Below, piece after piece: positions 18,050 to 27,427 of a stretch of 64,000 bases of DNA. Within the stretch, counting starts at the first letter, position 1. Every line of letters begins with the position of its first letter. The stretch is from Bog-756 sp963831535. Its GTDB lineage: Bacteria; Actinomycetota; Acidimicrobiia; Acidimicrobiales; RAAP-2. The stretch spans positions 372,001 to 436,000 of the forward strand of contig CAWHQP010000007.1 of NCBI GenBank assembly GCA_963831535.1, read 5' to 3'. The notes beneath the pieces are model-generated. The model had not been told where the DNA came from, ran no database searches, and saw only the letters and a list, made by a program, of their open reading frames with translations. Position numbers and translations under genes: made by a program.

Positions 18050-18055
18050 TACGCT
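18050..18055 (+). promoter_or_regulatory. -10 element, leaderless coaA
   Basis: TACGCT, 6 nt before the ATG at 18062. It rules out the long upstream open frame as part of the gene. Confidence 0.6.
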
Positions 18056-18061
18056 TTGTTC

Positions 18062-19120
18062 ATGACCTGCCCCGGTGCCGGTGGGTTCGAGACCTTCACC
18101 CGGGAGCGGTGGATCGAGTTCGGACGCGAGGCGGGCACGCCCGCCTCCTCACCGGCGTGGTCGGGCGAGGTCGCCGATGCTGAGCCGGTCCACCGCGACG
18201 AGGTGCTGGATATCTACGTCCCACTGGCCGGCTGGATCGAGGGACGCCTGAGGGCCGGAACCGGTACCGGCCCGGCCCTCGTAGGCATCACCGGAAGTGT
18301 GGCGGTGGGGAAGAGCACGACGGCCCGCATCCTCCAGGGCCTTCTGCAGCGGGGCTCAGGGCGACCGAACGTCGATCTCCTGGCCACGGACGGCTTCCTG
18401 TTCCCGAACCGTGAACTCGAGCGGCGGGGCATCCTCGGTCGCAAGGGATTCCCCGAGAGCTACGACCACCGCGGCCTGGTAATAGCCCTGGAAGCGGTGA
18501 GGGCGGGTCGCACCGACGTCGCCGTACCCGTCTACTCGCACCGCGACTACGACATCGTCCCCGGGGTCGTGCAACGGATCGTGGCCCCCGACGTCCTGGT
18601 GGTCGAAGGGCTAACCGTCCTGCAGTCGGCAACCGCCGACCCGGCCCAAGGTGCCCATGACCTGTGGAGCCTCCTCGACGTGGCCATCTACGTCGACGCC
18701 GCGGAGGAGGACGTAGCCCACTGGCACACCCAGCGGCTCATGGCCCTGCGCTCGGATGGTGACGGGCACGGCGCCTTCCTTGGGTGGTTGGCGTCGCTCA
18801 CCGACACGGAGGCGATCCAGGTGGCGTCGACGTCGTGGTCGGAGATCAACCTGGTGAACCTCCGGGAGCATGTGGCGCCGACCCGTGACCGGGCCGATGT
18901 GATCCTCGAGAAGGGCCCGGACCACCGGATACGACGAATCCTCATCCGGGACCGGGGGAGTGCTGCCGGCGTCGACGAGGGTAGTGGAGACGCAGTCCCG
19001 CCCGGTGGTCAGGGGCGCACGGGTTCGGTCGGGCAACCGAGCAGGTCGACGCCGTCGCGCCTCAACTCCGAGCTGCGGTCCGGACCCCAGACCAGCGTGC
19101 GGATGCCCCGGGCGAACTGA
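18062..19120 (+). CDS. coaA: type I pantothenate kinase
   Basis: First step of coenzyme A synthesis: phosphorylates pantothenate with ATP in the cytoplasm. The P-loop GSVAVGKSTTAR starts at residue 78 and is followed by VDLLATDGFLFPNRELERRG, KGFPESYDHRGLV, PVYSHRDYDIVPG and DVLVVEGLTVLQ, the hallmark blocks of bacterial CoaA. The usual end of the protein is near ILEKGPDHRIRRILIRDR. Here 50 more residues of Gly/Ser/Arg-rich sequence follow, lying antisense to the last 112 bases of the GT-C gene. That tail may be real, or an artefact of a lost stop: a -1 shift would end translation near 18981. 352 residues as read. Confidence 0.93.
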   Translation: MTCPGAGGFETFTRERWIEFGREAGTPASSPAWSGEVADAEPVHRDEVLDIYVPLAGWIEGRLRAGTGTGPALVGITGSVAVGKSTTARILQGLLQRGSGRPNVDLLATDGFLFPNRELERRGILGRKGFPESYDHRGLVIALEAVRAGRTDVAVPVYSHRDYDIVPGVVQRIVAPDVLVVEGLTVLQSATADPAQGAHDLWSLLDVAIYVDAAEEDVAHWHTQRLMALRSDGDGHGAFLGWLASLTDTEAIQVASTSWSEINLVNLREHVAPTRDRADVILEKGPDHRIRRILIRDRGSAAGVDEGSGDAVPPGGQGRTGSVGQPSRSTPSRLNSELRSGPQTSVRMPRAN

Positions 19121-20595
19121 GGGTCGCTCCAGTTCCACAGGTTGGACGGATGGGTGTCCACGTTGACTGGTTCGTTGTTCCAACACCACGCCGATCGCAA
19201 GACGGCCCCCTGGGCGTTGACAGCCACGCTCCACACGAGGGCGGCGACAGCCAGCGCCACTGCCACCCGGCGCCACGCCAGTCGCGGGGGATCGCCCGCC
19301 GAGCCGCCGTCGACGTCCACCCCTTCGGCGGAGTCGGCCTGCCCCGGATCCGACCGGCCAGGCCCCGTCCGTTGGCGAGACGGTGTCAACCAACGGGCCA
19401 GCACGTCGACGGCGGGCAGGGCCAGCACCACGAACACCGGCATGAGGTCGGTGAAGAAGCGGGGTCCGAATGAGTCGCCCCCCCACCAGTGCTTGAACGC
19501 GGAGATGACGACCCAGTGGACGACCGGGATGACCGCCAGTGCCTTCCAGAACGCGGTGAGCTCACCCGCCCGCCACCGGACGACCACGCCGGCCACGGAG
19601 AGGCCGACCAGCGGACAGAAGATGAACAGCCCCCTGGCCGGGCTCACCAGGTTCCCGGCCAGGGCCACCGCCATGGTCCCCGAGACGTCGAAGGCCTGGC
19701 CTCCCGTGTAGTACGGGGTAAGGGGCTGGTGGTAGTAGATCAGGTCCACCACCACCAGGATGGCCAAGGGGGGAACGGCGCCGGCCACCACGGCCAGGAG
19801 GTGACGGCGCTCGGCCAACAGCACCCAAAGTCCCATCACGATGATGATGATGGAGTCTGTGGGCCGCATGGCGTAGCTGGCGGCGAACGCGGCACCCATC
19901 CCCGCCCATCCGCGCTGACCGGCTTGGGCCCGTAGGGCGCACAGCAACCCGACGGCGATGCAAAGCATGGATGGACCGTGCTGCCACATGGCCCGGCTGG
20001 CTGTCGACCATGCCGGCGTGGCTAGGGCGAAGGTCAGCGCCACGAGCACCGACCACCGTCGTCGCCGTGAGGGAGGCTGCAGGCGCAGGACACGCAGGGC
20101 GATGAAGTACACCACCACGGTGGCTGCGGCCACCACGGCGGCCATGGAGATGACCTGAAGGCCCCAGTCGTGACCGGACCGGACCATGGCCACGCTGCCC
20201 TCGGTCAGGCCGACCTTGTGCAGAAGGTCGTCGGCGATGACCCACGGCACCGCGAACAGGGAGACCGCCCACGGGAAGAGCGGATAGGTGTGACCGTTGA
20301 CCACAGTCACGGCGTAGCCCGGGTCGGGCAGGGGTTGGAAGCGGTCGAGGCTCAGGGAGTGGTTGTGCACCATGCTCACGGCCACGCTCACCGCCCGAAT
20401 GGAATCGGCGGTCATGCCACTGGGGCTGGCCAGGTCGATGGCGAAAACCACGGCGGCCAGCACGGCGGCGATCATCCGGTTGCCGGTGACCGGTTCATCG
20501 AGATCCACGCCGGGCTCGTGGGTGAGCGTCTCCGCCACGCCCCCGGTCACCGCGGACAGGCCGCAGGGCGGCGGTGGGCCGTCGAAACTGGGCAC
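19009..20595 (-). CDS. polytopic membrane protein, GT-C glycosyltransferase-like
   Basis: 528 residues with about 11-12 membrane segments. Signature stretches are a luminal loop early in the protein (SLSLDRFQPLPDPGYAVTVV, NGHTYPLFPWAVSLFAVPWV), SRAMWQHGPSMLCIAVG, SFGPRFFTDLMPVFVVL, and a C-terminal luminal tail CWNNEPVNVDTHPSNLWNWS. This is the layout of actinobacterial GT-C/GT39-like polyprenyl-phosphate-sugar transferases, although no catalytic DD/DE pair can be named safely. The start is set by TAGGGT 6 nt before the GTG, which overlaps the stop codon of the upstream GT4 gene. It belongs to the minus-strand glycosyltransferase block and may add sugars outside the membrane. Confidence 0.75.
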   Translation of the reverse strand: MPSFDGPPPPCGLSAVTGGVAETLTHEPGVDLDEPVTGNRMIAAVLAAVVFAIDLASPSGMTADSIRAVSVAVSMVHNHSLSLDRFQPLPDPGYAVTVVNGHTYPLFPWAVSLFAVPWVIADDLLHKVGLTEGSVAMVRSGHDWGLQVISMAAVVAAATVVVYFIALRVLRLQPPSRRRRWSVLVALTFALATPAWSTASRAMWQHGPSMLCIAVGLLCALRAQAGQRGWAGMGAAFAASYAMRPTDSIIIIVMGLWVLLAERRHLLAVVAGAVPPLAILVVVDLIYYHQPLTPYYTGGQAFDVSGTMAVALAGNLVSPARGLFIFCPLVGLSVAGVVVRWRAGELTAFWKALAVIPVVHWVVISAFKHWWGGDSFGPRFFTDLMPVFVVLALPAVDVLARWLTPSRQRTGPGRSDPGQADSAEGVDVDGGSAGDPPRLAWRRVAVALAVAALVWSVAVNAQGAVLRSAWCWNNEPVNVDTHPSNLWNWSDPQFARGIRTLVWGPDRSSELRRDGVDLLGCPTEPVRP

Positions 20596-20601
20596 CGCGG
20601 G

Positions 20602-20607
20602 ACCCTA
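20602..20607 (-). promoter_or_regulatory. -10 element, leaderless GT-C-like gene
   Basis: TAGGGT on the minus strand, 6 nt before the GTG at 20595; its TAG is also the stop codon of the preceding GT4 gene. The gene can therefore be transcribed separately from the block. Confidence 0.5.
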
Positions 20608-22191
20608 CCAGTGGGCCCCCGTCGCGGTCCGGCACCCTCGGTCCCGGAGCTGTCGTTGCGTGCCGATCGGCACGCATCGGATCAACCTCGGGGTGACGCC
20701 GGCGCTGATCGTTTGGCCGAGTAGCTCCTCGTAGCGGGACAGGACGGTCTCCCACCGGTACTCCCGCTCGACGTGGGCCCGGCCGGCCCGGCCGAGGGCG
20801 TCGCCCAGTCCGGGTGTTCCCGTGAGCAGGTCGAGGGCCGCTTCGAACTCGGCGAACCCTGAATACCACACGCCTCCGCCGCTGCGACGGACCTGCCCCA
20901 CGAGGACGTCGGTACGACCCTGGGCTACCACCGGTCGGCCCTGGGCCCACGCCTCGGTCAGGACCATGGAGAAGCTTTCGAAAAAGGAGGGCTGGGCCAG
21001 CGCCAGGGAACCGGCCAGGGCATCGCTTCGGGTCGGGTCGTCGACGAATCCGGTGTAGATGATGTCGGGATGCGACAGCCGGTCTTCGGCCGGGCCCATC
21101 AGGACCAGCGCCAGTGGCCCGGGACGGCGCCGCTTGTAGGCCTCGAAGAAGTGGGTGAGCTCCTCAGACCCCTTGCCGGCCTCGACCCGGCCCACGTACA
21201 GCAGATAGGGCCGGTCGCCGAGTTCGAACCGGGTGCGGAATCGGGCGCCGTCACCGGGGGAGTCCAGCTCGACCCCTATGCCGATGACCTGTCCCCGTCG
21301 GGGGGCCCTCCGCCGGGCCAGTAGGTCACGCTCCTCCTCGGTGAACCAGACGAACCGGGTCGGGAGGGGGAACAGGTCGTCGTAGACCGGTAGCCAGAAC
21401 GCCGGCTCGTCGTGGGCGGTGGCGTGGAGCACGGTCGGAACCAACGCCGCGGTGACCGGTAGCCCGGACCAGGTCGGTGTGTACAGGTAGGAGAAGTGGA
21501 CGGCCACGTCGAAGCCCTCCGCCCGCTCGGTGAGCCATGTCACCAGACCGGGGAGGTCCGGTCCCTGGAGGCGCCGCCACCGCTCCTGGTCGGCCAGGGG
21601 GACGAGGGTGCCGCTCCACAGCACATCCACGGTCATCGATTCGAAGACCTCGTTGTCGCGTGGTGCGGCCACCCCGAGCCGATGGATCTCCACCCCGTCG
21701 ACCTCGGTGGAGCCGGACGGGTAGACGTCGGTCCAGTCGTGCGCGCTCTGGGCCCGGCTGGTCACCACCTCGACGTGATGGCCGCGGTGGGCCAGGCGAG
21801 TGGCGAACTGCCGACAGCAGAGCTCGGCACCGCCGGCCACCTCCTCCCCGTACCGCTGCACCACGAACAGGATCCGAAGCGGTCGGTCGGGGCCCGCCGG
21901 TGGACGACGCCGCGGGACGACAGCCGTTATCTGCTCCAGCAGGCGCCGCAGGCGGGCCCGCCTGCCTGTCGTCGAGAACAGAGGGCGTTGTCCTCCTGGT
22001 CCGGCGCGCACCGCCACCATGGTCCGGCCGTGGGCGTCGAGCCGATCCTCGAGTCCCGTCTCGAAGTGTCCGCCCGCCCGACGCTCGTCGACGGTGGCCG
22101 TGATGCGCTCGTGGAGCGCGTCGGGCGTAGGCAGCGGTCCTCCCGGCCCGTCGGCCCATCTGCCGTCGTCGACCGGGGATCGGTCAGGCAC
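20605..22191 (-). CDS. GT4-family glycosyltransferase
   Basis: 528 residues. The first 110 are a variable, partly helical leader. The GT-B fold follows with LRILFVVQRYGEEVAGGAEL (Gly-rich donor loop), YLLYVGRVEAGKGSEELTHF, and the donor-binding EX7E motif in PSFFESFSMVLTEAWAQG. The GTG at 22191 is chosen over the CTG/GTG starts further up: GGAGG lies 8 nt before it and it overlaps the preceding stop as GTGCCTGA, so it is coupled to the GT2 gene. Cytoplasmic or membrane-associated; it probably extends a polysaccharide with an activated sugar. Confidence 0.9.
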   Translation of the reverse strand: MPDRSPVDDGRWADGPGGPLPTPDALHERITATVDERRAGGHFETGLEDRLDAHGRTMVAVRAGPGGQRPLFSTTGRRARLRRLLEQITAVVPRRRPPAGPDRPLRILFVVQRYGEEVAGGAELCCRQFATRLAHRGHHVEVVTSRAQSAHDWTDVYPSGSTEVDGVEIHRLGVAAPRDNEVFESMTVDVLWSGTLVPLADQERWRRLQGPDLPGLVTWLTERAEGFDVAVHFSYLYTPTWSGLPVTAALVPTVLHATAHDEPAFWLPVYDDLFPLPTRFVWFTEEERDLLARRRAPRRGQVIGIGVELDSPGDGARFRTRFELGDRPYLLYVGRVEAGKGSEELTHFFEAYKRRRPGPLALVLMGPAEDRLSHPDIIYTGFVDDPTRSDALAGSLALAQPSFFESFSMVLTEAWAQGRPVVAQGRTDVLVGQVRRSGGGVWYSGFAEFEAALDLLTGTPGLGDALGRAGRAHVEREYRWETVLSRYEELLGQTISAGVTPRLIRCVPIGTQRQLRDRGCRTATGAHW

Positions 22192-23398
22192 CGGCGCCGC
22201 CTCCGGTTCGGCAGGGTGCGTCGTCCCATGAGACGTCCGCACCGGCCCACCGATCCCACACCTCGGCCGCATCCACCACCGATCGTCGTGTCAGTCGGGA
22301 CCGCGACGCCAGCGCCCACGGGAGATGGGTGAGCATGCCGCGCCGAACTCCGTGATCGGGGCCGTCCAGGAGGCGACGACGTACCTCTCCAGCCATGACG
22401 CCCGCAGGGGCGTTGCGCACCAGGGTCAGCAGCCGGTTGCGCTCGCCGAGGACCCGGACCCTGGCTCCGAGGGTGATCTCCGAGGTCACCGACCGCCGGT
22501 GCGAGACCGAGCTCCCGGGCCGGTAGACCAGTCGCAGTCCGAGGCGCCTGGCCCGCCAGCTCCAGTCGGTGTCCTCGTAATAGGCGAAGAACGGCTCGGC
22601 GAACAGCCCCACCCGGTCGAGGACCTCGGCCCGCACCACCATGGCCGTACCGCTGGTTCCGAAGATCTCCCGCGGGCGATCCCAGCGACCGTCGTCAGGG
22701 GACTCGAGGCCGTGGTCGCCCGAGTAGCCGTCGGACCGGAGGAAGAGCCCGGTGTTGTTGACCAGTCGGCACACGGCTGACACCGCCAGTTCCTCGCCGC
22801 CGTCGAGCACGACGGTGGCATCCGGATCCGGGCCGGGGAGGGGGACATAGTAGGCCTTGCCCGGACGGGTCCAACGCCAACGCGAAGGCCTTCCTTCCAC
22901 CACGCCCGTCTCCAGCCGGTGGATGCCCGGCCCGACCAGCCGGTCGAGCACCTCGGTGCCGTCGTGGGTGACCGAGGTGAGCCGACGTCCGAGCGACCGG
23001 GAATCCCCCGGGGCGCTCCAGGCCGCCTCGGACGGGACCACCTGACCGTACCAACCCTCGAGTAGTACCTTCGGGGTCACCGCGGCAACCGACGGGTCCG
23101 ACAGGGCGTTCTCCGCGTCGTCCAGCCATGGCCCTCCGGCCAGGGCGTCATCGTTGAGCAGGGCCACGACTTCACCCGTGGCCTGGCGGATGCCCCGGTT
23201 GACCCCGCCGGCAAATCCCTGGTTCTCGCCGTTCCGCACGACGGTTGCACCGAAGCGTCGGGCCAGGACGGACACCTCGGCGCCCTCCGAGCCGTTGTCC
23301 ACCACGACCAGCTGATCGACGTGGTCCCGCACCGAGCCGAGGCACGGCTCGAGCCAGTCCCCGCACCGCATCGAGACGACGACGACCGATCGACTCAT
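22184..23398 (-). CDS. GT2-family (rhamnosyltransferase-like) glycosyltransferase
   Basis: 404 residues, GT-A fold. The N-terminal SVVVVSMRCGDWLEPCLGSV and QLVVVDNGS are typical of GT2; metal/nucleotide-binding ALLNDDALAGGPW corresponds to the DXD region, and AYYEDTDWSWRARRLG is the acceptor-side ED motif seen in rhamnosyltransferases. A large insertion (about residues 100-215, HRLETGVVEGRPSRWRW) separates the two and is unusual for the family. Its ATG overlaps the end of the double GT4 gene (ATGA). It is the second gene of a three-gene coupled run. Confidence 0.88.
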   Translation of the reverse strand: MSRSVVVVSMRCGDWLEPCLGSVRDHVDQLVVVDNGSEGAEVSVLARRFGATVVRNGENQGFAGGVNRGIRQATGEVVALLNDDALAGGPWLDDAENALSDPSVAAVTPKVLLEGWYGQVVPSEAAWSAPGDSRSLGRRLTSVTHDGTEVLDRLVGPGIHRLETGVVEGRPSRWRWTRPGKAYYVPLPGPDPDATVVLDGGEELAVSAVCRLVNNTGLFLRSDGYSGDHGLESPDDGRWDRPREIFGTSGTAMVVRAEVLDRVGLFAEPFFAYYEDTDWSWRARRLGLRLVYRPGSSVSHRRSVTSEITLGARVRVLGERNRLLTLVRNAPAGVMAGEVRRRLLDGPDHGVRRGMLTHLPWALASRSRLTRRSVVDAAEVWDRWAGADVSWDDAPCRTGGGAGA

Positions 23399-26064
23399 GA
23401 CCGGTCCGTCCCGGCCGCCTCCGACGGGATTAGGGCCAGAACATCGAGGAGGTGACGGGCCTCCCCGTCGAAGCCTCTGGCCGCCACATAGGCCAGGCCC
23501 TCGGCCACCCGCGCCACTCGAAGGTCATCATCGTGGAGGAGCTCGGTCACCGTGTCGGCCAGAACCTCCGCAGTGGCGTCGACCGGCACCTTGGCCACGC
23601 ATCCGGGCAGCCCGTGGGCCGGTCCGATGTCGGTCACCACGGTCGCCACTCCGTGGGTGAGGCAGTCGGCCACGGCCGCAGAGGTCTCCCCGTTGGTGCC
23701 GGCCCGGAGTTGCACGGCCACCGATGCACGGGCCAGCCACGACTCGTACTCGTCGTCGTCGACGGTACCCGTGAAGGTCACGGCTCCGGCGACCCCGAGC
23801 CGCAGGGCGAGGGAGTGGTACCGCTCCTGTAGGGCGGGGTCGATCGGTCCCACGAAGGCCAGCCGGGTGGCGGTGTCGTTCCGGTGGATGAGGGCGAATG
23901 CCGAAATCATCAGCTCGGGCTGTTTGACCCCGTCGACCAGTCCGAAGGTGCAGACCAGTCCCGGCACCTCGAGGCGGGGCTGGCGCGGTGCCGGTGGGGG
24001 ATAGGCGAACGGTGAGACCACGACGTTGCCCCGATCATCGGGTCTGGCTTCGCGGCGAGCCAGTTCGGCGGCGAACTCCGACGTCACGATGAACGGTCGG
24101 GCCAGGCCGATGAGCTCCCGGGCCAGGTAGACCCCTCTCGCTTCGGCCTCCTCCGGCTGCATCCAGCCGTCGGTGAGCCAATCCTCAGTCACCCCTTCGT
24201 ACAGGTCGGCAAGTACCGTGGCGATCCCCTCGGGCACCGCTCCCCGTGCCGCGCCGTGCCGGTAGAGCCCGTTCAGTCGGACGTCGTGAGCGAACACGGC
24301 AGCCGGCACCAGGTTCCGTCGGACCAAGGCCAGGGCGCCGGCGTGGTGCTCGCTGTTGCCTATGCACATGATCACCGCGTCGTAGCCGCCCCGGGCAGCA
24401 TCGACGTCGGGTAGGGACCATGCGGGGTACGACGAGAACTCCCGGTCGGCCAAGGCCGCTTCGGAGGCGTCGCCGTCGACGAACACCTCGACCTCGACGA
24501 AGGCGGCCAGGGCCCGCGCCAGTCGGCGTGAGTACGCCGCCACTCCGGTCGTGGCGGGGGGCCACGGTGTGACCAGGGCGATCAGCGGACGTCGACGCCA
24601 GGCGGCCGGGGAGCGCCGACCCCGACCCCCGGTCCCGGTGCTCATGGTCCGGTAGACGACGGCGGCCCGTTCGGCCACGTCGGACCACGAGGGACGGCTC
24701 CCCGCCGACCAACGGAGCAGCCGTTCCCGATGGCCTTCGTCCACCAAGGCTCGCTCGAGGGTTCGGGCCATGTCATCGAGGTCGGTCGGGTCGAAGGTGG
24801 CCTCGGGAGCGACCAGCTCCCGCAGCGACGAGGTGTTGGACGCGACCACCGGCGCCCCGCAGGCCATCGCTTCCACCACGGGCAGCCCGTACCCCTCGTA
24901 GAAGGACGGGTACGTCACCAGGGTGGCGCTCCGGTACAGGTGGACGAGTGCCGCATCCGTGACCAGTCCGGTGAGGAGCAACTGCGAGTCGTCGAGTCCG
25001 AGGCTCCGCCCCAGTACCTCGTAGTGGTTCTGCTCCAGTGGTAGGAGACGGCACACCAGCACCAGCTGGTGTTGGCGGCGCACTTCGCCGGGGAGTCGGG
25101 CGAAGGCCCGAATCAGCCCCTCCATGTTCTTACGCGGCTCCACGGCACCGTTGTAGACCACGGTCCGGTGTCCGAGACCGGGGACGGTGGCCCGGGCCAG
25201 CTCCGCTTCCCGGCGCGGATCGGCTCCGGGACGGAAGGCGCCCGAGCACGCCGCCCCGACCACGGTCAGTCGGTCCTCGGGAACGCCCAGGACGTCGGCC
25301 ACGTCATCGGCCGCCGAACGTGACAGGGTCATGACGTGGTCGGCGGCACGAATCAACTCCCGACGGGCACGGTACCGCCGTCGGACCCCGGGATCGAGCA
25401 GGTAGGTGTCGGGGAACAGCTCGGGGATGAGGTCGTAGACCGTCACCACCAGTCGGCGGCCGGTTCGTGATGCCTCCCGGGGCCAGATCCGGCGCACCGG
25501 CGTTTCGATGTCGAATGGCGAGAGGGCGTGGAACACGCCACCGGCCCGGTCCCACTCGGGAACCGAGGTGATCACACCGCCGGTCAACGACTGGGGTACA
25601 GCGGTCACGGGAGGGAGGTCCGATCGCATCAGCACCTGATCGATCAGGTCCGGCACCGTCCTGACGAGAGCGGCCGCATACTCGAGGACGTAGCGGGCGA
25701 CACCCCGTTCCCGGTAGGTCGGGCTCTGCGCCGCCTGGAGGTCCACGATGACCGGGGCATCGGCGAGCGCGGATGTCAAGAGGGTGGATCCGGCGCACCC
25801 GGGGACCGCCCCAGGTGGCGGAGTTCCTCGTGAAGTGCCTCCGTCTCCGCGCTCGAGTCGGGTCAGGCTTCGACCCAGGGCCTCGGCGACCTGGTCGTTG
25901 GCGTCGGCCAGATCCCCGATGATCCGCCGCAGTTCCTCGGTGGCTTCCTCGAAGGATGCGACCAACCGGACCGAGGCGTTCTCGACCTCCTGGGCCACCA
26001 CGCGCCGGACCGGTTCCACGACGAGCCGGTCGTGCCAGGAGCGCACGAACCCTCCCGAAGCCAT
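23395..26064 (-). CDS. two-domain GT4-GT4 glycosyltransferase
   Basis: 889 residues holding two complete GT-B enzymes in tandem. A coiled-coil-like N-terminus (about residues 20-75, EEATEELRRIIGDLADANDQ) precedes GT4 domain 1, with RTVVYNGAVEPRKNMEGLIR and EX7E in PSFYEGYGLPVVEAMACG. After an Arg-rich linker comes GT4 domain 2 (LIALVTPWPPATTGVAAYSR) with a weaker motif AGTNGETSAAVADCLTHG in which the second Glu is replaced by Asp. Domain 2 may be less active or use another donor. The start at 26064 fits TACGAT 7 nt upstream; ATG and GTG codons at 26073 and 26085 are alternatives. It leads the GT operon and probably makes a repeating saccharide. Confidence 0.87.
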   Translation of the reverse strand: MASGGFVRSWHDRLVVEPVRRVVAQEVENASVRLVASFEEATEELRRIIGDLADANDQVAEALGRSLTRLERGDGGTSRGTPPPGAVPGCAGSTLLTSALADAPVIVDLQAAQSPTYRERGVARYVLEYAAALVRTVPDLIDQVLMRSDLPPVTAVPQSLTGGVITSVPEWDRAGGVFHALSPFDIETPVRRIWPREASRTGRRLVVTVYDLIPELFPDTYLLDPGVRRRYRARRELIRAADHVMTLSRSAADDVADVLGVPEDRLTVVGAACSGAFRPGADPRREAELARATVPGLGHRTVVYNGAVEPRKNMEGLIRAFARLPGEVRRQHQLVLVCRLLPLEQNHYEVLGRSLGLDDSQLLLTGLVTDAALVHLYRSATLVTYPSFYEGYGLPVVEAMACGAPVVASNTSSLRELVAPEATFDPTDLDDMARTLERALVDEGHRERLLRWSAGSRPSWSDVAERAAVVYRTMSTGTGGRGRRSPAAWRRRPLIALVTPWPPATTGVAAYSRRLARALAAFVEVEVFVDGDASEAALADREFSSYPAWSLPDVDAARGGYDAVIMCIGNSEHHAGALALVRRNLVPAAVFAHDVRLNGLYRHGAARGAVPEGIATVLADLYEGVTEDWLTDGWMQPEEAEARGVYLARELIGLARPFIVTSEFAAELARREARPDDRGNVVVSPFAYPPPAPRQPRLEVPGLVCTFGLVDGVKQPELMISAFALIHRNDTATRLAFVGPIDPALQERYHSLALRLGVAGAVTFTGTVDDDEYESWLARASVAVQLRAGTNGETSAAVADCLTHGVATVVTDIGPAHGLPGCVAKVPVDATAEVLADTVTELLHDDDLRVARVAEGLAYVAARGFDGEARHLLDVLALIPSEAAGTDRS

Positions 26065-26071
26065 GGCCAGC

Positions 26072-26077
26072 ATCGTA
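26072..26077 (-). promoter_or_regulatory. -10 element, leaderless double-GT4 gene and GT operon
   Basis: TACGAT on the minus strand, 7 nt before the ATG at 26064. It heads the three coupled glycosyltransferase genes. Confidence 0.5.
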
Positions 26078-26128
26078 CCCGCCACCCTCGGCTCAGGTGG
26101 GACGGTGGACCGTTCCGGACCCAGGTGA

Positions 26129-27256
26129 CTACAGCTGGAAGCGCTGGAAGAACGACCACATCAACGATGTGGCGTCGATCTGGAAGTTCGTCGGTCCGTC
26201 GGTCTGGCTCTCGGTCGCACCGACCAGGCTCCCTGGCCAGGTGTGTCCACCGCCGACGATCATGTAGAACTGCACGCTGACTCCTGCCGGGCACCGGTAG
26301 TTGCTGAAGACGACCTGGCTGGCCACGTCGGCGTCGACCGACTGGGGATCGCACCCGTCACGCGCCGCCCACTCCTTCACGACGGAGGGGACGGGTGTCG
26401 GTGTCGCCTCGGTGTCATCGAGCACCTGGCTGAGCCAGGGCGAGCCGGTCCCGCCGGCGAAGGGCAGGATTGGATCGGCCGTGCCGTGAAAAGTGATCAC
26501 CGGAACGGTGCGGATGGTCGAGCATCGGGTCGGCGACTGGAGGCCGGATACGGCTCCTATGGCCGTGATCCGGTTCGACATGGAACAGGCCAGCGCCGAG
26601 GCCATGAAGGCGCCGTCGGAGAATCCGCTGGCGTACACCCGTGAGGTGTCGATGCACTGGGTCGCCTCCACCTGATTCAACAGAGCAGTGATGAACGCCA
26701 GATCGGGGTTGGTCGCAGCCAGCGTGGTCATGTCCCATCGCACCGGGTCCCCGGTGCCCTCGGGGAAGGCCACCGCGAAGCCGTCCCGTTGACCGAGCGT
26801 CCCGAACTGAGACATGGCGGCCTGGACAGTGGCGCTCTCCCCGAGCCCGGGGAAGTCGAGAACCAACGGTCGGGGGACGGGTTGCCCGGTGGTCGGGTTC
26901 GCCGCTGTCGGAGTTGGAGTGTCGGGCGACGGGGTGGTGAGCAGGTACCAGCGGTCCGAGCCCGACACCTCGAGCCCCTGGAGCAGGTTGGTCAACGGAC
27001 CCGTCTGGGGACCGGCGCAGCCAGGCGACGGGACGGCAACCCCCGGATTGGGCCCGGCAGAACTCTGGGTGACCGGCCGTGCCTCGGCCCCGACCGCCGA
27101 TGATCCCGCGGCCGGGGATGACGCCGAGGCAGCCGATGCCGGCGCCGGCGCCGGTGCGGCTCCGCTGGTGGTTATGCAGCCGGCACAGAGTGCAGCGGCC
27201 ACCACGCACAGGGCGGCCGCGGCCACGCTCCATCGCCTTGTGCTCCCCTCGTCCAC
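26129..27256 (-). CDS. lipoprotein esterase of the polyhydroxybutyrate-depolymerase/LpqC type
   Basis: 375 residues. The N-terminus has a lipoprotein signal ending in a lipobox (LCAGC, Cys26) and an Ala/Pro/Ser-rich tether. The alpha/beta-hydrolase core shows PRPLVLDFPGLG, nucleophile motif GFSDGAFMAS (GxSxG), the acid in HGTADPILPF, and the catalytic His in VGGGHTWPGS. This is the extracellular feruloyl-esterase/PHB-depolymerase-like family (LpqC in mycobacteria). It would act on ester bonds outside the membrane; the substrate is unknown. GTG start. The gene stands alone between the GT operon and the small membrane protein. Confidence 0.88.
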   Translation of the reverse strand: MDEGSTRRWSVAAAALCVVAAALCAGCITTSGAAPAPAPASAASASSPAAGSSAVGAEARPVTQSSAGPNPGVAVPSPGCAGPQTGPLTNLLQGLEVSGSDRWYLLTTPSPDTPTPTAANPTTGQPVPRPLVLDFPGLGESATVQAAMSQFGTLGQRDGFAVAFPEGTGDPVRWDMTTLAATNPDLAFITALLNQVEATQCIDTSRVYASGFSDGAFMASALACSMSNRITAIGAVSGLQSPTRCSTIRTVPVITFHGTADPILPFAGGTGSPWLSQVLDDTEATPTPVPSVVKEWAARDGCDPQSVDADVASQVVFSNYRCPAGVSVQFYMIVGGGHTWPGSLVGATESQTDGPTNFQIDATSLMWSFFQRFQL

Positions 27257-27414
27257 CTAGAGAAGCGAACCATACCGACGCGACCTCCGGCCAGGGGTGA
27301 CGCCTCTCCGTGGTCATTCGGCTCCTGTGAGCAGTGGCCCTCCGGGAGATGCGACAGCCGCGATGCGGCCTCGCCGGCCGGATGGGCCGGATCGTCATCA
27401 CGCTTCCCGATTGT

Positions 27415-27420
27415 TACGCT
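27415..27420 (+). promoter_or_regulatory. -10 element of the leader-peptide/membrane-protein unit
   Basis: TACGCT followed by GGCGGGG and ATG at 27428 (7 nt). Same block as at 61796. Confidence 0.65.
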
Positions 27421-27427
27421 GGCGGGG

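Noticed and set aside
17429..18061. Long open frame upstream of and in frame with coaA
   Set aside because: It lies antisense to the LLM oxidoreductase gene and ends at the coaA -10; no protein family is visible before residue 1 of CoaA.
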